Source of the DNA: Cocleimonas sp.
GTDB taxonomy: Bacteria; Pseudomonadota; Gammaproteobacteria; Thiotrichales; Thiotrichaceae
DNA length: 15,249 nucleotides
NCBI GenBank assembly: GCA_023145535.1
Contig: JAGLDQ010000057.1
Span: forward strand, 1 to 15,249
Direction: 5' to 3'
Shown here piece after piece: positions 6,913 to 14,866 of this stretch. Under the pieces are notes generated by a model. It was given only the letters and a program-made list of their open reading frames with translations, did no database searches and had not been told where the DNA came from. Each line of letters opens with the position of its first letter. The stretch's first letter is position 1. A program made the translations under genes and the position numbers.

Positions 6913-8034
6913 ATGAAACTAACAATCTCACGAGATATACTCCTAAATCAACTCTCTAATGTTATTGGTGCAATAGAGAAAAAACACACTAAAAAAATAT
7001 TAGAAAATATTTACTTATCTATTCAAAATAATCAACTTCAAGTGGTAGGAACAGATCTTGAGATAGAGCTTTCCAGTCAAACCCAAATCATTTCTGATGA
7101 ACAAGGTTTAATTACCACAACCGCATGGAAAATATTAGAAATATGCAAAGCATTGCCTGCGGATAGTTTTATTACGTTAGAAACTAATGAGCACCGTCTC
7201 TATTTGGGCGTTAACCGCAGTAATTTTGAATTATCGACCTTACCCGCTGATGACTATCCATTGTTGGATGACATAACGTTTAGTGATGAGGTTATTATTC
7301 GTGAGAACATATTAAAAAGTTTATTGGATGACACCGCCTTCTCAATGGCAAATCAGGATGTACGCTATTATTTAAATGGTTTACTACTTGATGTTAACAA
7401 TGGATTAATTAAAGCCGTAACAACCGATGGTCATCGTCTGGCGATTAGTGAATATCAAAGAGATGATAACAATGAGTTCGGTACAGAAAAAAGCATTATC
7501 ATACCGCGAAAGGGAGTATTGGAATTATCAAGACTTCTAGATGGCAGCAGTGAAATACCGCTCTCGCTTTATTTAAGTGATAATCATATAAGAATACAAA
7601 AAGAAGATATTCGTTTCACTTCAAAACTTATTGATGGAAAGTATCCTGACTATCAAGCCGCAATCCCAGCTTCTAGTAGCCATCAAGTTGAACTTGAACG
7701 AACTTTGTTTAAAGATACACTGTCACGCGTTGCGATTTTATCCAATGAAAAATTCAGAGGTATTCGTCTAAGTTTTGACAGCGGAATAATGAGACTACAT
7801 TCCACTAATCCAGAAAAGGAATCGGCTACTGAAGAGATGGATATAGACTACCATGGTGAATTATTAGAAATAGGGTTTAATGTGAGTTATCTACTAGATG
7901 CCATAAATCATATTAATACGGATACTATTATTCTGTATTTTAGTAACCCCGATAGTAGTGTTTTAATAACAGCAGGTGGCGTTGAGTCGGATAATATCAC
8001 TACAAAATATGTGGTTATGCCTATTCGACTATAA
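6913..8034 (+). CDS. dnaN: DNA polymerase III beta subunit (sliding clamp)
   Basis: A 373-residue clamp (E. coli 366) that encircles DNA as a dimer and tethers polymerases and repair proteins. It has the three-fold clamp domain layout: an N-terminal MKLTISRDILLNQL with VVGTDLEIEL near residues 44-53, the central RYYLNGLLLDV with TTDGHRLAI, and the C-terminal FTSKLIDGKYPDYQ region ending in the family tail YVVMPIRL. The ATG follows an AT-rich origin segment and has only a weak AAAGAAA as a ribosome-binding site. recF begins 11 bases after its stop, so the two are surely cotranscribed. The segment KKHTKKILENIYL replaces the more usual arginine- or proline-containing version, but no key region is missing. 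Confidence 0.97.
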   Translation: MKLTISRDILLNQLSNVIGAIEKKHTKKILENIYLSIQNNQLQVVGTDLEIELSSQTQIISDEQGLITTTAWKILEICKALPADSFITLETNEHRLYLGVNRSNFELSTLPADDYPLLDDITFSDEVIIRENILKSLLDDTAFSMANQDVRYYLNGLLLDVNNGLIKAVTTDGHRLAISEYQRDDNNEFGTEKSIIIPRKGVLELSRLLDGSSEIPLSLYLSDNHIRIQKEDIRFTSKLIDGKYPDYQAAIPASSSHQVELERTLFKDTLSRVAILSNEKFRGIRLSFDSGIMRLHSTNPEKESATEEMDIDYHGELLEIGFNVSYLLDAINHINTDTIILYFSNPDSSVLITAGGVESDNITTKYVVMPIRL

Positions 8035-8045
8035 TCTCCAGTCTT

Positions 8046-9137
8046 ATGAAGCTTGATAATATACAGATTGAAAATTGTCGGATGATCGCTTCTGCTAGTA
8101 TGACGCTATCATCTGGTATTAATTTAATCATAGGTGAAAATGGATCAGGGAAATCCAGTTTAATTGAAGCCTTTTCTATTTTATCGACTGGTCGGTCTTT
8201 TCGTACTAACCGAATAAATGAGGTCGTTCAATGGGGTAAGAAAAAGCTATTGATTACTGCCAACCTTTCATTCTCTAATTCTACTTCGCATATAGGTATT
8301 GAGAAAAAACAAGGTGAAACACGGATACGTATTGATAAGAATGATATACGTTCGCAGGCAGAGTTAAGTCAATATTTACCCGTTACTACAATTACGCCTG
8401 ATTCCATTAAATTAATTATGGGTTCTCCTTCGGTTAGACGTCGCTATCTGGATTGGATTGGATTTTACTTACTTCCTGATTTTTATCCGATCTGGAAATC
8501 CCACCAAAGAATATTGAAACAGCGTAATGCTTGTTTGCGTAACAACCAAGTAACGGCGGATTTTAATTATTGGACACAAGAGTTAATAAGTATTCAGTCA
8601 ATTCTGCATGAAAAAAGACAATCTATTCTCGGCTCATTGGAAAGTACAGTGGAGCCATTTAGAAAAATACTCATGCCTAACAAAAATATTTCACTTTCAC
8701 TTAGCAATGGTTTTTCTTCAATCGATACATTTGATAATGTAAATAATTTGAAATTTTACCAAAGTAAATTACCTCAAGAATTAAAATTAAAACGGACATT
8801 ATACGGCGTACATAAGTCAGATCTAAAAATCAATATCAATGATCACCCCGCTCATATAGCGGCATCACGGGGCGAACTAAAGCTTCTATCGATACTGCTC
8901 TATTTGGCACAAAGTGATGTGTTAATAACACGAGATGTTAAGTTAGGGATTATCACCATTGATGATGTTGCTTCAGAGCTGGATAAAAAAAACCAAATGA
9001 TATTGTTTAAAACATTACAATCATTGAAACAACAAGTTATTTTAACCGTACCTATAAAGTCAAAAATATGGAAAGGGAATAATATAAAAATGTTTCACGT
9101 GAAACATGGTGATGTATCAGAAGTAAGTGGAGAGTAA
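8046..9137 (+). CDS. recF: DNA replication and repair protein RecF
   Basis: A 363-residue SMC/ABC-type ATPase that with RecO and RecR loads RecA at single-strand gaps and stalled forks. Walker A is GENGSGKSS (30-38), the ABC signature SRGELKLL begins at 274 (Glu where E. coli has Gln), and Walker B GIITIDD runs 301-307. The C-terminal IKMFHVKHGDVSE aligns with the E. coli end SKMFTVEKGKITD. The six codons for MFHVKH (349-354) are exactly an 18-bp palindrome containing parS. The start lies 11 bases after dnaN with no visible Shine-Dalgarno, suggesting translational coupling. gyrB follows after 117 bases that contain a separate promoter. Confidence 0.96.
   Translation: MKLDNIQIENCRMIASASMTLSSGINLIIGENGSGKSSLIEAFSILSTGRSFRTNRINEVVQWGKKKLLITANLSFSNSTSHIGIEKKQGETRIRIDKNDIRSQAELSQYLPVTTITPDSIKLIMGSPSVRRRYLDWIGFYLLPDFYPIWKSHQRILKQRNACLRNNQVTADFNYWTQELISIQSILHEKRQSILGSLESTVEPFRKILMPNKNISLSLSNGFSSIDTFDNVNNLKFYQSKLPQELKLKRTLYGVHKSDLKININDHPAHIAASRGELKLLSILLYLAQSDVLITRDVKLGIITIDDVASELDKKNQMILFKTLQSLKQQVILTVPIKSKIWKGNNIKMFHVKHGDVSEVSGE
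9090..9107. promoter_or_regulatory. parS: parS centromere site (ParB/Spo0J binding), inside recF
   Basis: Bases 9091-9106 read TGTTTCACGTGAAACA, the canonical 16-bp chromosomal parS palindrome; A9090 and T9107 extend it to a perfect 18-bp palindrome. ParB dimers load here as CTP clamps and spread, letting ParA segregate the origin. It lies about 2.2 kb from the putative unwinding site, where parS sites normally cluster. It coincides exactly with recF codons 349-354. parA and parB are not in the window. Confidence 0.88.
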
Positions 9138-9218
9138 TTATGCTATCTATATTTGCTAAGGAATGTGTACGTTCCTAAATGTGCAAGTTGGATTAAATCA
9201 TTATTTATATAGAAAAAA

Positions 9219-9227
9219 TGCTACACT
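9219..9227 (+). promoter_or_regulatory. Candidate extended -10 promoter for gyrB
   Basis: TGC at 9219-9221 directly precedes TACACT at 9222-9227, matching an extended -10 (TGN then a 4 of 6 -10). The predicted start near 9234 would give a leader of about 20 bases before the gyrB ATG. The -35 region is poor, as is usual for extended -10 promoters. Confidence 0.4.
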
Positions 9228-9254
9228 GAATACCTATTCTAAAGGATTAACAGT

Positions 9255-11669
9255 ATGTCAGAAGAACAAGTTTACGACTCCAGTAATATTAAAGTATTAA
9301 AAGGCTTGGAAGCGGTAAAGAAACGTCCAGGCATGTATATAGGTGATACTGACGATGGTACAGGCTTACATCATATGGTGTTTGAAGTCGTGGATAATTC
9401 CATAGATGAAGCACTTGCGGGGCATTGTTCTGAAATTAGAGTTATCCTTAAGTCCGATGGTTCTGTCTCTGTCTCCGATGATGGCCGAGGTATACCTGTT
9501 GATATGCATGAAGGTGAAGGAATACCTGCGGCTGAAGTTATCATGACTGTATTACATGCAGGTGGAAAATTTGATGATAATTCCTATAAAGTATCTGGTG
9601 GTTTACACGGTGTTGGTGTATCCGTTGTTAATGCGCTTTCAGAAGATCTAAAGTTGACGATACGTCGACATGGGAAAATACATCAACAAACCTATGCTGA
9701 CGGAGCGCCAACCTCCGAATTAAAAATAATAGGCGACGCAGACTCGACAGGGACAGAGATTCGTTTTCTTCCGAGTAAAACCACTTTTGCAATTACAGAA
9801 TATAACTTTGATATTTTAGCCAAGCGTTTACGTGAATTATCTTTTCTTAACTCCGGTGTGAAAATTAATTTAATTGATGAGCGTGGTGAAGGCGAGCAAA
9901 TAGTTTTTGAATATGAAGGAGGGATACGATCCTTTGTAGAATACCTCAACAAAAAGAAAACAGTGTTGCATGATAATATTATTTATATTTTAACGGAAAA
10001 GGACGATGTTGGCGTTGAGGTTGCTTTGCAGTGGAGTGACTCCTACCGTGAAAACATTATTTGTTTTACTAATAATATTCCGCAGAGAGACGGCGGTACG
10101 CATTTGTCGGGTTTCCGTACGGCATTGACACGAACGTTAAATCAGTATATTGAAAAAGAAGGGGTTGCTAAAAGAGAAAAGGTATCACCAACAGGAGATG
10201 ATGTTCGTGAAGGATTAACGGCAGTGGTTTCTGTAAAAGTGCCCGATCCAAAATTCTCTTCTCAAACAAAAGATAAGCTTGTTTCGTCAGAAATACGCGG
10301 TATTGTAGAGTCCGCTATTAGCGAACGACTGAATGAATTTCTATTAGAAAACCCAGTTGAAGCAAAAATAATAACGGGTAAAGTAGTCGAGGCTTGCAGA
10401 GCAAGAGAAGCGGCTCGTAAAGCACGAGAAATGACACGCCGTAAAGGGGCGCTTGATATTGCTGGTCTTCCAGGGAAGCTCGCCGATTGTCAGGAAAAAG
10501 ACCCAGCACTTTGTGAGATCTACCTCGTGGAGGGCGATTCAGCGGGTGGTTCAGCTAAACAAGGTCGTTCTAGAAAAACGCAGGCTATTTTGCCTTTGAA
10601 AGGTAAAATTCTAAATGTAGAAAAAGCGCGTTTTGATAAAATGCTTGGATCAGCAGAAATTGGGACGTTAATTACCGCATTGGGTTGTGGTATAGGCAAA
10701 GAAGAATTTAACCCAGATAAATTACGTTATCACCGTATTATTATTATGACGGATGCAGATGTTGATGGATCACATATCCGTACTTTACTTTTAACCTTCT
10801 TTTATAGACAAATGAAAGAACTCGTTGAGCGTGGGCATATCTATATTGCTCAACCACCTTTATATAAAGTAAAAAAAGGTAAGCAAGAACGCTATCTAAA
10901 AGATGAAGCAGAAAGAGAAGAGTATCTATTGAATCTAGCAATGGATAATTCAGGTTTATATTTACATGAAGATAGCCCTCCCATAAAAGAAGAAGCACTC
11001 GAGAATTTATCTAGTCAGTTCTTAGGGGTAATGGCAATGATACGTCGCTTATCTCAACGTTATGATGCCGAAATATTAGAGTCTTTATTATTTACCCCAA
11101 TGGGTTTTGTTGATGAATTCACAGCCAGCAATGTTGAGCCATGGTTAGTGAATGCCTGTGATGCATTGAATACAAAATTTAATGGAACGAGAAACTATCA
11201 GGCCGCATTGAAAAATGCTTCCGATGAAACGTGGGTCATTGAAGTTGTTATTCGTTTACATGGTGTTGATAATACCCAGCTATATAATGAAGATTTGTTT
11301 CTATCCCCTGAGTTACAAGCATTGATAAAAGTAAATCAAGAACTCGATGGTTTACTAACAAAAGAATCTTGGATACAACGTGGAGAAAGAAAACAGCCCA
11401 TTGATCGTTTTGATCAAGCTATAAAGTGGTTAATGAAAGAGGCGCAAAGAGGTCTAGGCATTCAACGTTATAAAGGGTTAGGTGAAATGAATCCTGATCA
11501 ACTTTGGGAGACTACCATGGATCCTGAAACACGGCGTATGCTACAAGTAACGATTCAAGATGCTTATCAGGCGGATGAAGTGTTCTCTACACTAATGGGT
11601 GATTTAGTCGAGCCACGGAGAGAATTTATAGAGAAAAATGCATTGTCTGTTTCTAATTTGGATGTTTAA
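9255..11669 (+). CDS. gyrB: DNA gyrase subunit B
   Basis: The 804-residue ATPase subunit of gyrase, identical in length to E. coli GyrB; with GyrA it introduces negative supercoils. The GHKL ATPase domain shows EVVDNSIDEA (catalytic E44, Mg-binding N48), DDGRGIP with D75, and GGLHGVGVSVVNALS (115-129). QTK is at 337-339. The TOPRIM domain has EGDSAGG (426-432), PLKGKILN with K449, and DADVDG (500-505). The long proteobacterial insertion follows, then the tail with QRYKGLGEMNP. AAAGGA before the ATG fixes the start. D428 and K449, the positions altered in some quinolone-resistant E. coli, have the wild-type residues, as does R138 (coumarin site). A terminator follows, so it is probably its own transcription unit or the end of the dnaA cluster. 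Confidence 0.98.
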   Translation: MSEEQVYDSSNIKVLKGLEAVKKRPGMYIGDTDDGTGLHHMVFEVVDNSIDEALAGHCSEIRVILKSDGSVSVSDDGRGIPVDMHEGEGIPAAEVIMTVLHAGGKFDDNSYKVSGGLHGVGVSVVNALSEDLKLTIRRHGKIHQQTYADGAPTSELKIIGDADSTGTEIRFLPSKTTFAITEYNFDILAKRLRELSFLNSGVKINLIDERGEGEQIVFEYEGGIRSFVEYLNKKKTVLHDNIIYILTEKDDVGVEVALQWSDSYRENIICFTNNIPQRDGGTHLSGFRTALTRTLNQYIEKEGVAKREKVSPTGDDVREGLTAVVSVKVPDPKFSSQTKDKLVSSEIRGIVESAISERLNEFLLENPVEAKIITGKVVEACRAREAARKAREMTRRKGALDIAGLPGKLADCQEKDPALCEIYLVEGDSAGGSAKQGRSRKTQAILPLKGKILNVEKARFDKMLGSAEIGTLITALGCGIGKEEFNPDKLRYHRIIIMTDADVDGSHIRTLLLTFFYRQMKELVERGHIYIAQPPLYKVKKGKQERYLKDEAEREEYLLNLAMDNSGLYLHEDSPPIKEEALENLSSQFLGVMAMIRRLSQRYDAEILESLLFTPMGFVDEFTASNVEPWLVNACDALNTKFNGTRNYQAALKNASDETWVIEVVIRLHGVDNTQLYNEDLFLSPELQALIKVNQELDGLLTKESWIQRGERKQPIDRFDQAIKWLMKEAQRGLGIQRYKGLGEMNPDQLWETTMDPETRRMLQVTIQDAYQADEVFSTLMGDLVEPRREFIEKNALSVSNLDV

Positions 11670-11675
11670 GTAGTG

Positions 11676-11710
11676 TAGGCATAATCAGCCTAATATTTTC
11701 TTGTTTTTTA
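11676..11710 (+). terminator. Intrinsic terminator of gyrB
   Basis: TAGGC (11676-11680) pairs with GCCTA (11688-11692) around a 7-base loop. A T-rich tract follows (11693-11709, ending in six T residues). It begins 7 bases after the gyrB stop. The stem is short, so the termination may be partial. Confidence 0.55.
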
Positions 11711-11760
11711 CATTATTGGATGCTTTCACGGGCTTCGCTACGCTTTTCAATAATGTAAAA
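11706..11760. repeat. 13-bp perfect inverted repeat with GC-richer loop
   Basis: Arms 11706-11718 (TTTTACATTATTG) and 11748-11760 are exact reverse complements around a 29-base loop that is more GC-rich than its surroundings and includes CACGGGCTTCGCTACGC. No T-run follows either side, so it is not a standard terminator. The layout resembles a short dispersed palindromic repeat, which one window cannot confirm. The rest of the gap up to 11894 is AT-rich and shows no clear promoter. Confidence 0.55.
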
Positions 11761-11927
11761 TAGTATTAGATTTATTATACCTTATTGGACTTGCATTATT
11801 TTTAAATCAGTTATTTCTAGCATTAGGAAAACAGTATTTTTAATCCTATTGATGGCATATACATTCAGTATTTAAACAGTGTAATAAGGATATAATGAAG
11901 CTTGCTCATAGGGGAAAAGGAAAAATT

Positions 11928-13283
11928 ATGCAGAATAAATTGTTAAAGCTCGGTATGGCTTTTATCATCGGCTCACTATTAACCGCTTGTTCAAGTAATG
12001 CGATTGTTCAAGATGAGAAGAAACCAGTTGCGTCTAATCAAACAAAAAAACAGATCATAAAACCAAAAAAAATTACAAAACGCCTCGTAAAAAAGAGTCA
12101 AACAGTTGCTAGAAAACCTAATGTAATATTGCCTAAAACAGCAAAAATCCGTAAAAAATATTCTGGTCATAAACGTTCGAACCGTCGCTATATTGCAAAA
12201 AATAATGCTAACTATACGGTAAGAAAAAACTCAGCAGCTATCAAAAATGATGCGATTAGAAGATCTTCGCATGAAAAATATTTTGCTATAAAAAAAGAAT
12301 CACACAGAAAATACTTCGCCAATCAGCAGCAGGCAAAACAACGTGCTACAGCGTATAAACGATACACCCCAAGAAAGAAACCCACTTATAGAAAATATAC
12401 CGCAAGAAAAAAACCAGTCTATAGAAAATATACGGCGAGAAAGAAACCCGCCTATAGAAAATATACGGCGAGAAAAAAATCAAATTATAGAAAACCTTCT
12501 GTACGAAGAATCACGCCAAATTTTTCTAGCGCCTCGTTTGCTAGATCTTTATCAAATGCTGCGGTAGGGAGAACTCGTTCGCGGGTCAGGTATGATGGTC
12601 GGTATGTGAATATTGGTTACCCTTGGGGAGATGTACCTAGTAATATTGGTGTCTGCACGGATGTCGTTATTCGTTCTTATCGTCGTTTAGGGATAGACCT
12701 ACAAAAAGCAGTCCATGAAGATATGTCTAATGGTGGTTTTTACGATTATCCTAATGTGAAGAAATGGAATTTAAGAGCGCCAGATAAAAATATAGATCAT
12801 CGACGCGTTTATAATTTACAAGCATTCTTTCGTCGTCATGGCGCGCAACTACCAATAACTCATAATCCTAATCACTATAAACCCGGTGACTTAGTCACAT
12901 GGATGGTGGGGCCTAATTTACCCCATATTGGTGTGGTAGTAGAACAACGTTCAAAAGCAGATCCTCGTCGTCATATGATCGTGCACAATATAGCGCATGG
13001 CCCTCAAATGGAGGATGTTTTGTTTAGATTCCGCATTACAGGTCATTATCGCTATAATAAAAATAATCGCTTGATAGCGCCGCGACGTTTTACAAACGTT
13101 GCCGTCAATACCATTCAGAAGGACTATAAACGCATCATGAGAGAGTTATCGGCTACCCCTGCAAGAAAACCAAGAAGGAACAGAGTCAAGAGTCAACCAA
13201 GACGTGGCGATGTTAATGTGGCTCAGTTGAAAGCAGAGTCAGGTATTTCTGACGCAGATATAAATGCATTACTTGGAAGATAA
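11928..13283 (+). CDS. Lipoprotein with basic tandem repeats and a DUF1287 domain
   Basis: A 451-residue predicted lipoprotein. The signal peptide MQNKLLKLGMAFIIGSLLTAC ends in lipobox LLTAC (Cys21). A long Lys/Arg/Tyr-rich region (about 40-200) includes four 11-residue repeats of the form YRKYTARKKPx (143-186). The C-terminal DUF1287 domain, an NlpC/P60-like cysteine-peptidase fold of unproven function, shows GVCTDVVIRSYRRLGIDLQ with Cys243, VHEDM, NIDHRRV, the LPHIG motif with His333, and VHNI with His353, ending ITGHYRY. A basic 58-residue tail follows. I chose ATG 11928 for its AAAAGGA site and clean signal peptide; an in-frame ATG at 11895 also has AAGGA and would add 11 residues before the signal. 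The basic stalk may contact anionic cell-wall or outer-membrane polymers (inference). The next gene starts 11 bases later. Confidence 0.85.
   Translation: MQNKLLKLGMAFIIGSLLTACSSNAIVQDEKKPVASNQTKKQIIKPKKITKRLVKKSQTVARKPNVILPKTAKIRKKYSGHKRSNRRYIAKNNANYTVRKNSAAIKNDAIRRSSHEKYFAIKKESHRKYFANQQQAKQRATAYKRYTPRKKPTYRKYTARKKPVYRKYTARKKPAYRKYTARKKSNYRKPSVRRITPNFSSASFARSLSNAAVGRTRSRVRYDGRYVNIGYPWGDVPSNIGVCTDVVIRSYRRLGIDLQKAVHEDMSNGGFYDYPNVKKWNLRAPDKNIDHRRVYNLQAFFRRHGAQLPITHNPNHYKPGDLVTWMVGPNLPHIGVVVEQRSKADPRRHMIVHNIAHGPQMEDVLFRFRITGHYRYNKNNRLIAPRRFTNVAVNTIQKDYKRIMRELSATPARKPRRNRVKSQPRRGDVNVAQLKAESGISDADINALLGR
12354..12494 (+). repeat. In-frame 33-bp tandem repeats in the lipoprotein gene
   Basis: Units at 12354-12386 (most diverged), 12387-12419, 12420-12452 and 12453-12485, then a partial copy to 12494. 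The last three units share nearly all bases, starting TATAGAAAATATAC, so they probably arose by recent slippage or unequal exchange. Each unit encodes 11 residues with five or six Lys/Arg and two Tyr. Copy number is likely to vary between strains. Confidence 0.85.
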
Positions 13284-13294
13284 GGACAGTTAAC

Positions 13295-13864
13295 ATGGCA
13301 AGAACACCCTCCGTAATGATTGATCTAGGAACAAAAGCTCCCGATTTTTCATTAGTAGAACCCGCGACGGGTAAGACGGTCTCATTAGGAAATTTTTCTG
13401 ATAAGCCAATAGTGATTGCCTTTATCTGTAATCATTGCCCTTATGTGATACAAATAAAGGATGTTTTTGCTCAATTTGCGACAGACTGTATGCAAAAAGG
13501 TGTCGCAGTTGTGGCGATTAATGCAAATGATGTTGCCAATTACCCTGATGATTCTCCTGAGAAAATGGCAGAGGATGTGGCGAAGCATCATTATAGTTTT
13601 CCTTATTTATATGATGAGACGCAATCTGTAGCAAAGGCATATCAAGCCGCTTGTACGCCCGATTTCTATTTATTTGATGCCAATCATGCACTTTATTATC
13701 GTGGTCAATTTGACAGTGCGCGTCCAAGTAATGATGAGCCTGTTTCAGGAGAAGACATGATGGCTGCCGTCGATTTATTGCTTGCAGATCAGTCTGCACC
13801 TGAAAAGCAATTGGCATCATTAGGCTGTGGTATTAAGTGGAAACAAGGTAATGAGCCGAGCTAA
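13295..13864 (+). CDS. Thioredoxin-fold redoxin (AhpC/TSA-like, CxxC)
   Basis: A 189-residue cytoplasmic-looking protein (no signal peptide) of the thioredoxin-like group related to AhpC/TSA peroxiredoxins. After GTKAPDFSL (12-20) comes the CNHCPYV active-site-like motif with Cys45 and Cys48, then Cys120-Thr-Pro122, a candidate cis-proline loop, and a conserved-looking LGCGIKWK with Cys178 near the end. The substrate is unknown; it could be a thiol oxidoreductase or peroxidase. AAGGA sits ahead of the ATG, and the gene starts 11 bases after the DUF1287 lipoprotein, so the two are likely one operon. It is convergent with oxyR, with only 4 bases between stop codons and no terminator there, so the two transcripts should overlap. 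Confidence 0.85.
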   Translation: MARTPSVMIDLGTKAPDFSLVEPATGKTVSLGNFSDKPIVIAFICNHCPYVIQIKDVFAQFATDCMQKGVAVVAINANDVANYPDDSPEKMAEDVAKHHYSFPYLYDETQSVAKAYQAACTPDFYLFDANHALYYRGQFDSARPSNDEPVSGEDMMAAVDLLLADQSAPEKQLASLGCGIKWKQGNEPS

Positions 13865-13868
13865 TCCT

Positions 13869-14756
13869 TTATAAACCCTGAATTAACTGACCAAGTAATT
13901 TAAACTCTTCAAAACGTGCACTCCCTTTTCGCCATGCTAAACCTATTTTTCTACCCGTAGCATTGGGAAGAGGATAAGTTGCTACACTCGTATTCTGTAA
14001 GAGCGTTGATCCTAGCGACATTTCTGTCAAGTAGGTGATGCCTATATCGGCATCGACCATGCCAATGAGTGTTAACAAACTACTTGCTGAAAAACGACTA
14101 ACACATTCTTGGTTTTTGATATGGCAGGCAGATAACGCATGGTCTCTCAAGCAATGACCATCTTCTAAGAGCAAAATACTTTCAGGTGGTAATTTATTAA
14201 TATCATACTGATCAGGTTGAATAATATTGCTGTTTTTATTACAAGCCAATAAAAACCTATCCTCAAATAATGGCATGACTTCTACACTACTTAATCGATA
14301 AGGTAGTGCAATTAAGATAATATCTAATTCACCTGACAGTAAGTATTTATGGATAGATTGGGTTGTATCCTCGCGAAGATATAGTTTTAAATCAGGGTAG
14401 CGTACTGAAAGAGCAGGCATCAATTTGGGTAAAATAAAAGGGGCGATCGTTGGAATAATCCCAAGACTTAACTTTCCAGTCAGTGGTTGCTGATTACTCC
14501 TTGCTATATCCGTTAGATATTCAATATTTTGCACACATAATCGTGCCTGCCTTGCGATATCACGCCCAGTTTCAGTAATAGTGACACGTTTATTGGTTCT
14601 ATCAACAAGTTGTATTCCTAAATGACTCTCCAATTCCTTAATAGCGACACTAAAAGCAGACTGTGAGATAAAACAGGATGCAGCCGCATGACCAAAATGT
14701 TGATGCGTTTCTAACGCAATAAAATATTGCAATTGTTTAATCGTCGGTAATTTCAT
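13869..14756 (-). CDS. oxyR: Hydrogen peroxide-sensing regulator OxyR (LysR family)
   Basis: A 295-residue LysR-type regulator. The winged helix-turn-helix occupies about residues 5-64 (QLQYFIALETHQHFGHAAASCFISQSAFSVAIKELE in two stretches). The effector domain begins near 92. Identity as OxyR rests on EDGHCLRDHALSAC: Cys202 and Cys211 are nine residues apart, exactly as the E. coli C199-C208 pair that forms the peroxide-induced disulfide, and HCLRD is the family hallmark. The gene is divergent from a Prx5-type peroxiredoxin across 110 bases, so that gene is the probable target. No Shine-Dalgarno is evident; a TATAAA (14770 to 14765, minus) close to the ATG would give a near-leaderless mRNA. 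Confidence 0.93.
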   Translation of the reverse strand: MKLPTIKQLQYFIALETHQHFGHAAASCFISQSAFSVAIKELESHLGIQLVDRTNKRVTITETGRDIARQARLCVQNIEYLTDIARSNQQPLTGKLSLGIIPTIAPFILPKLMPALSVRYPDLKLYLREDTTQSIHKYLLSGELDIILIALPYRLSSVEVMPLFEDRFLLACNKNSNIIQPDQYDINKLPPESILLLEDGHCLRDHALSACHIKNQECVSRFSASSLLTLIGMVDADIGITYLTEMSLGSTLLQNTSVATYPLPNATGRKIGLAWRKGSARFEEFKLLGQLIQGL

Positions 14757-14774
14757 TCATCTATTTTATAGGAT

Positions 14775-14824
14775 GTAACGATATAAACAATCCGTTTTAC
14801 AGATCCGAAACGTAACGATAGACT
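14775..14824. promoter_or_regulatory. oxyR-prx divergent control region: promoter and 9-bp direct repeats
   Basis: For the peroxiredoxin, TTTACA (14796-14801) and TAGACT (14819-14824) are 17 bases apart, matching 5 of 6 and 4 of 6 consensus positions; the start would be near 14831. The sequence GTAACGATA occurs twice (14775-14783 and 14812-14820), 37 bp apart, one copy upstream and one overlapping the -10. CGTTT and AAACG also form an inverted pair (14794-14798 and 14808-14812). These are candidate OxyR contacts, but the E. coli OxyR tetramer consensus is not clearly present. Confidence 0.45.
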
Positions 14825-14866
14825 TCTCAATACTCAATCGAGTAAAAAATAATTCAAGGAATCAAC

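Noticed and set aside
9157..9178. AGGAA and TTCCT inverted pair upstream of gyrB as a recF terminator
   Set aside because: A 5-bp stem with an 8-base loop and no T-run; too weak to call.
12354..12494. Regular repeats that might suggest a CRISPR array
   Set aside because: The 33-bp units abut with no unique spacers and keep one reading frame in the lipoprotein gene, so they are coding tandem repeats.
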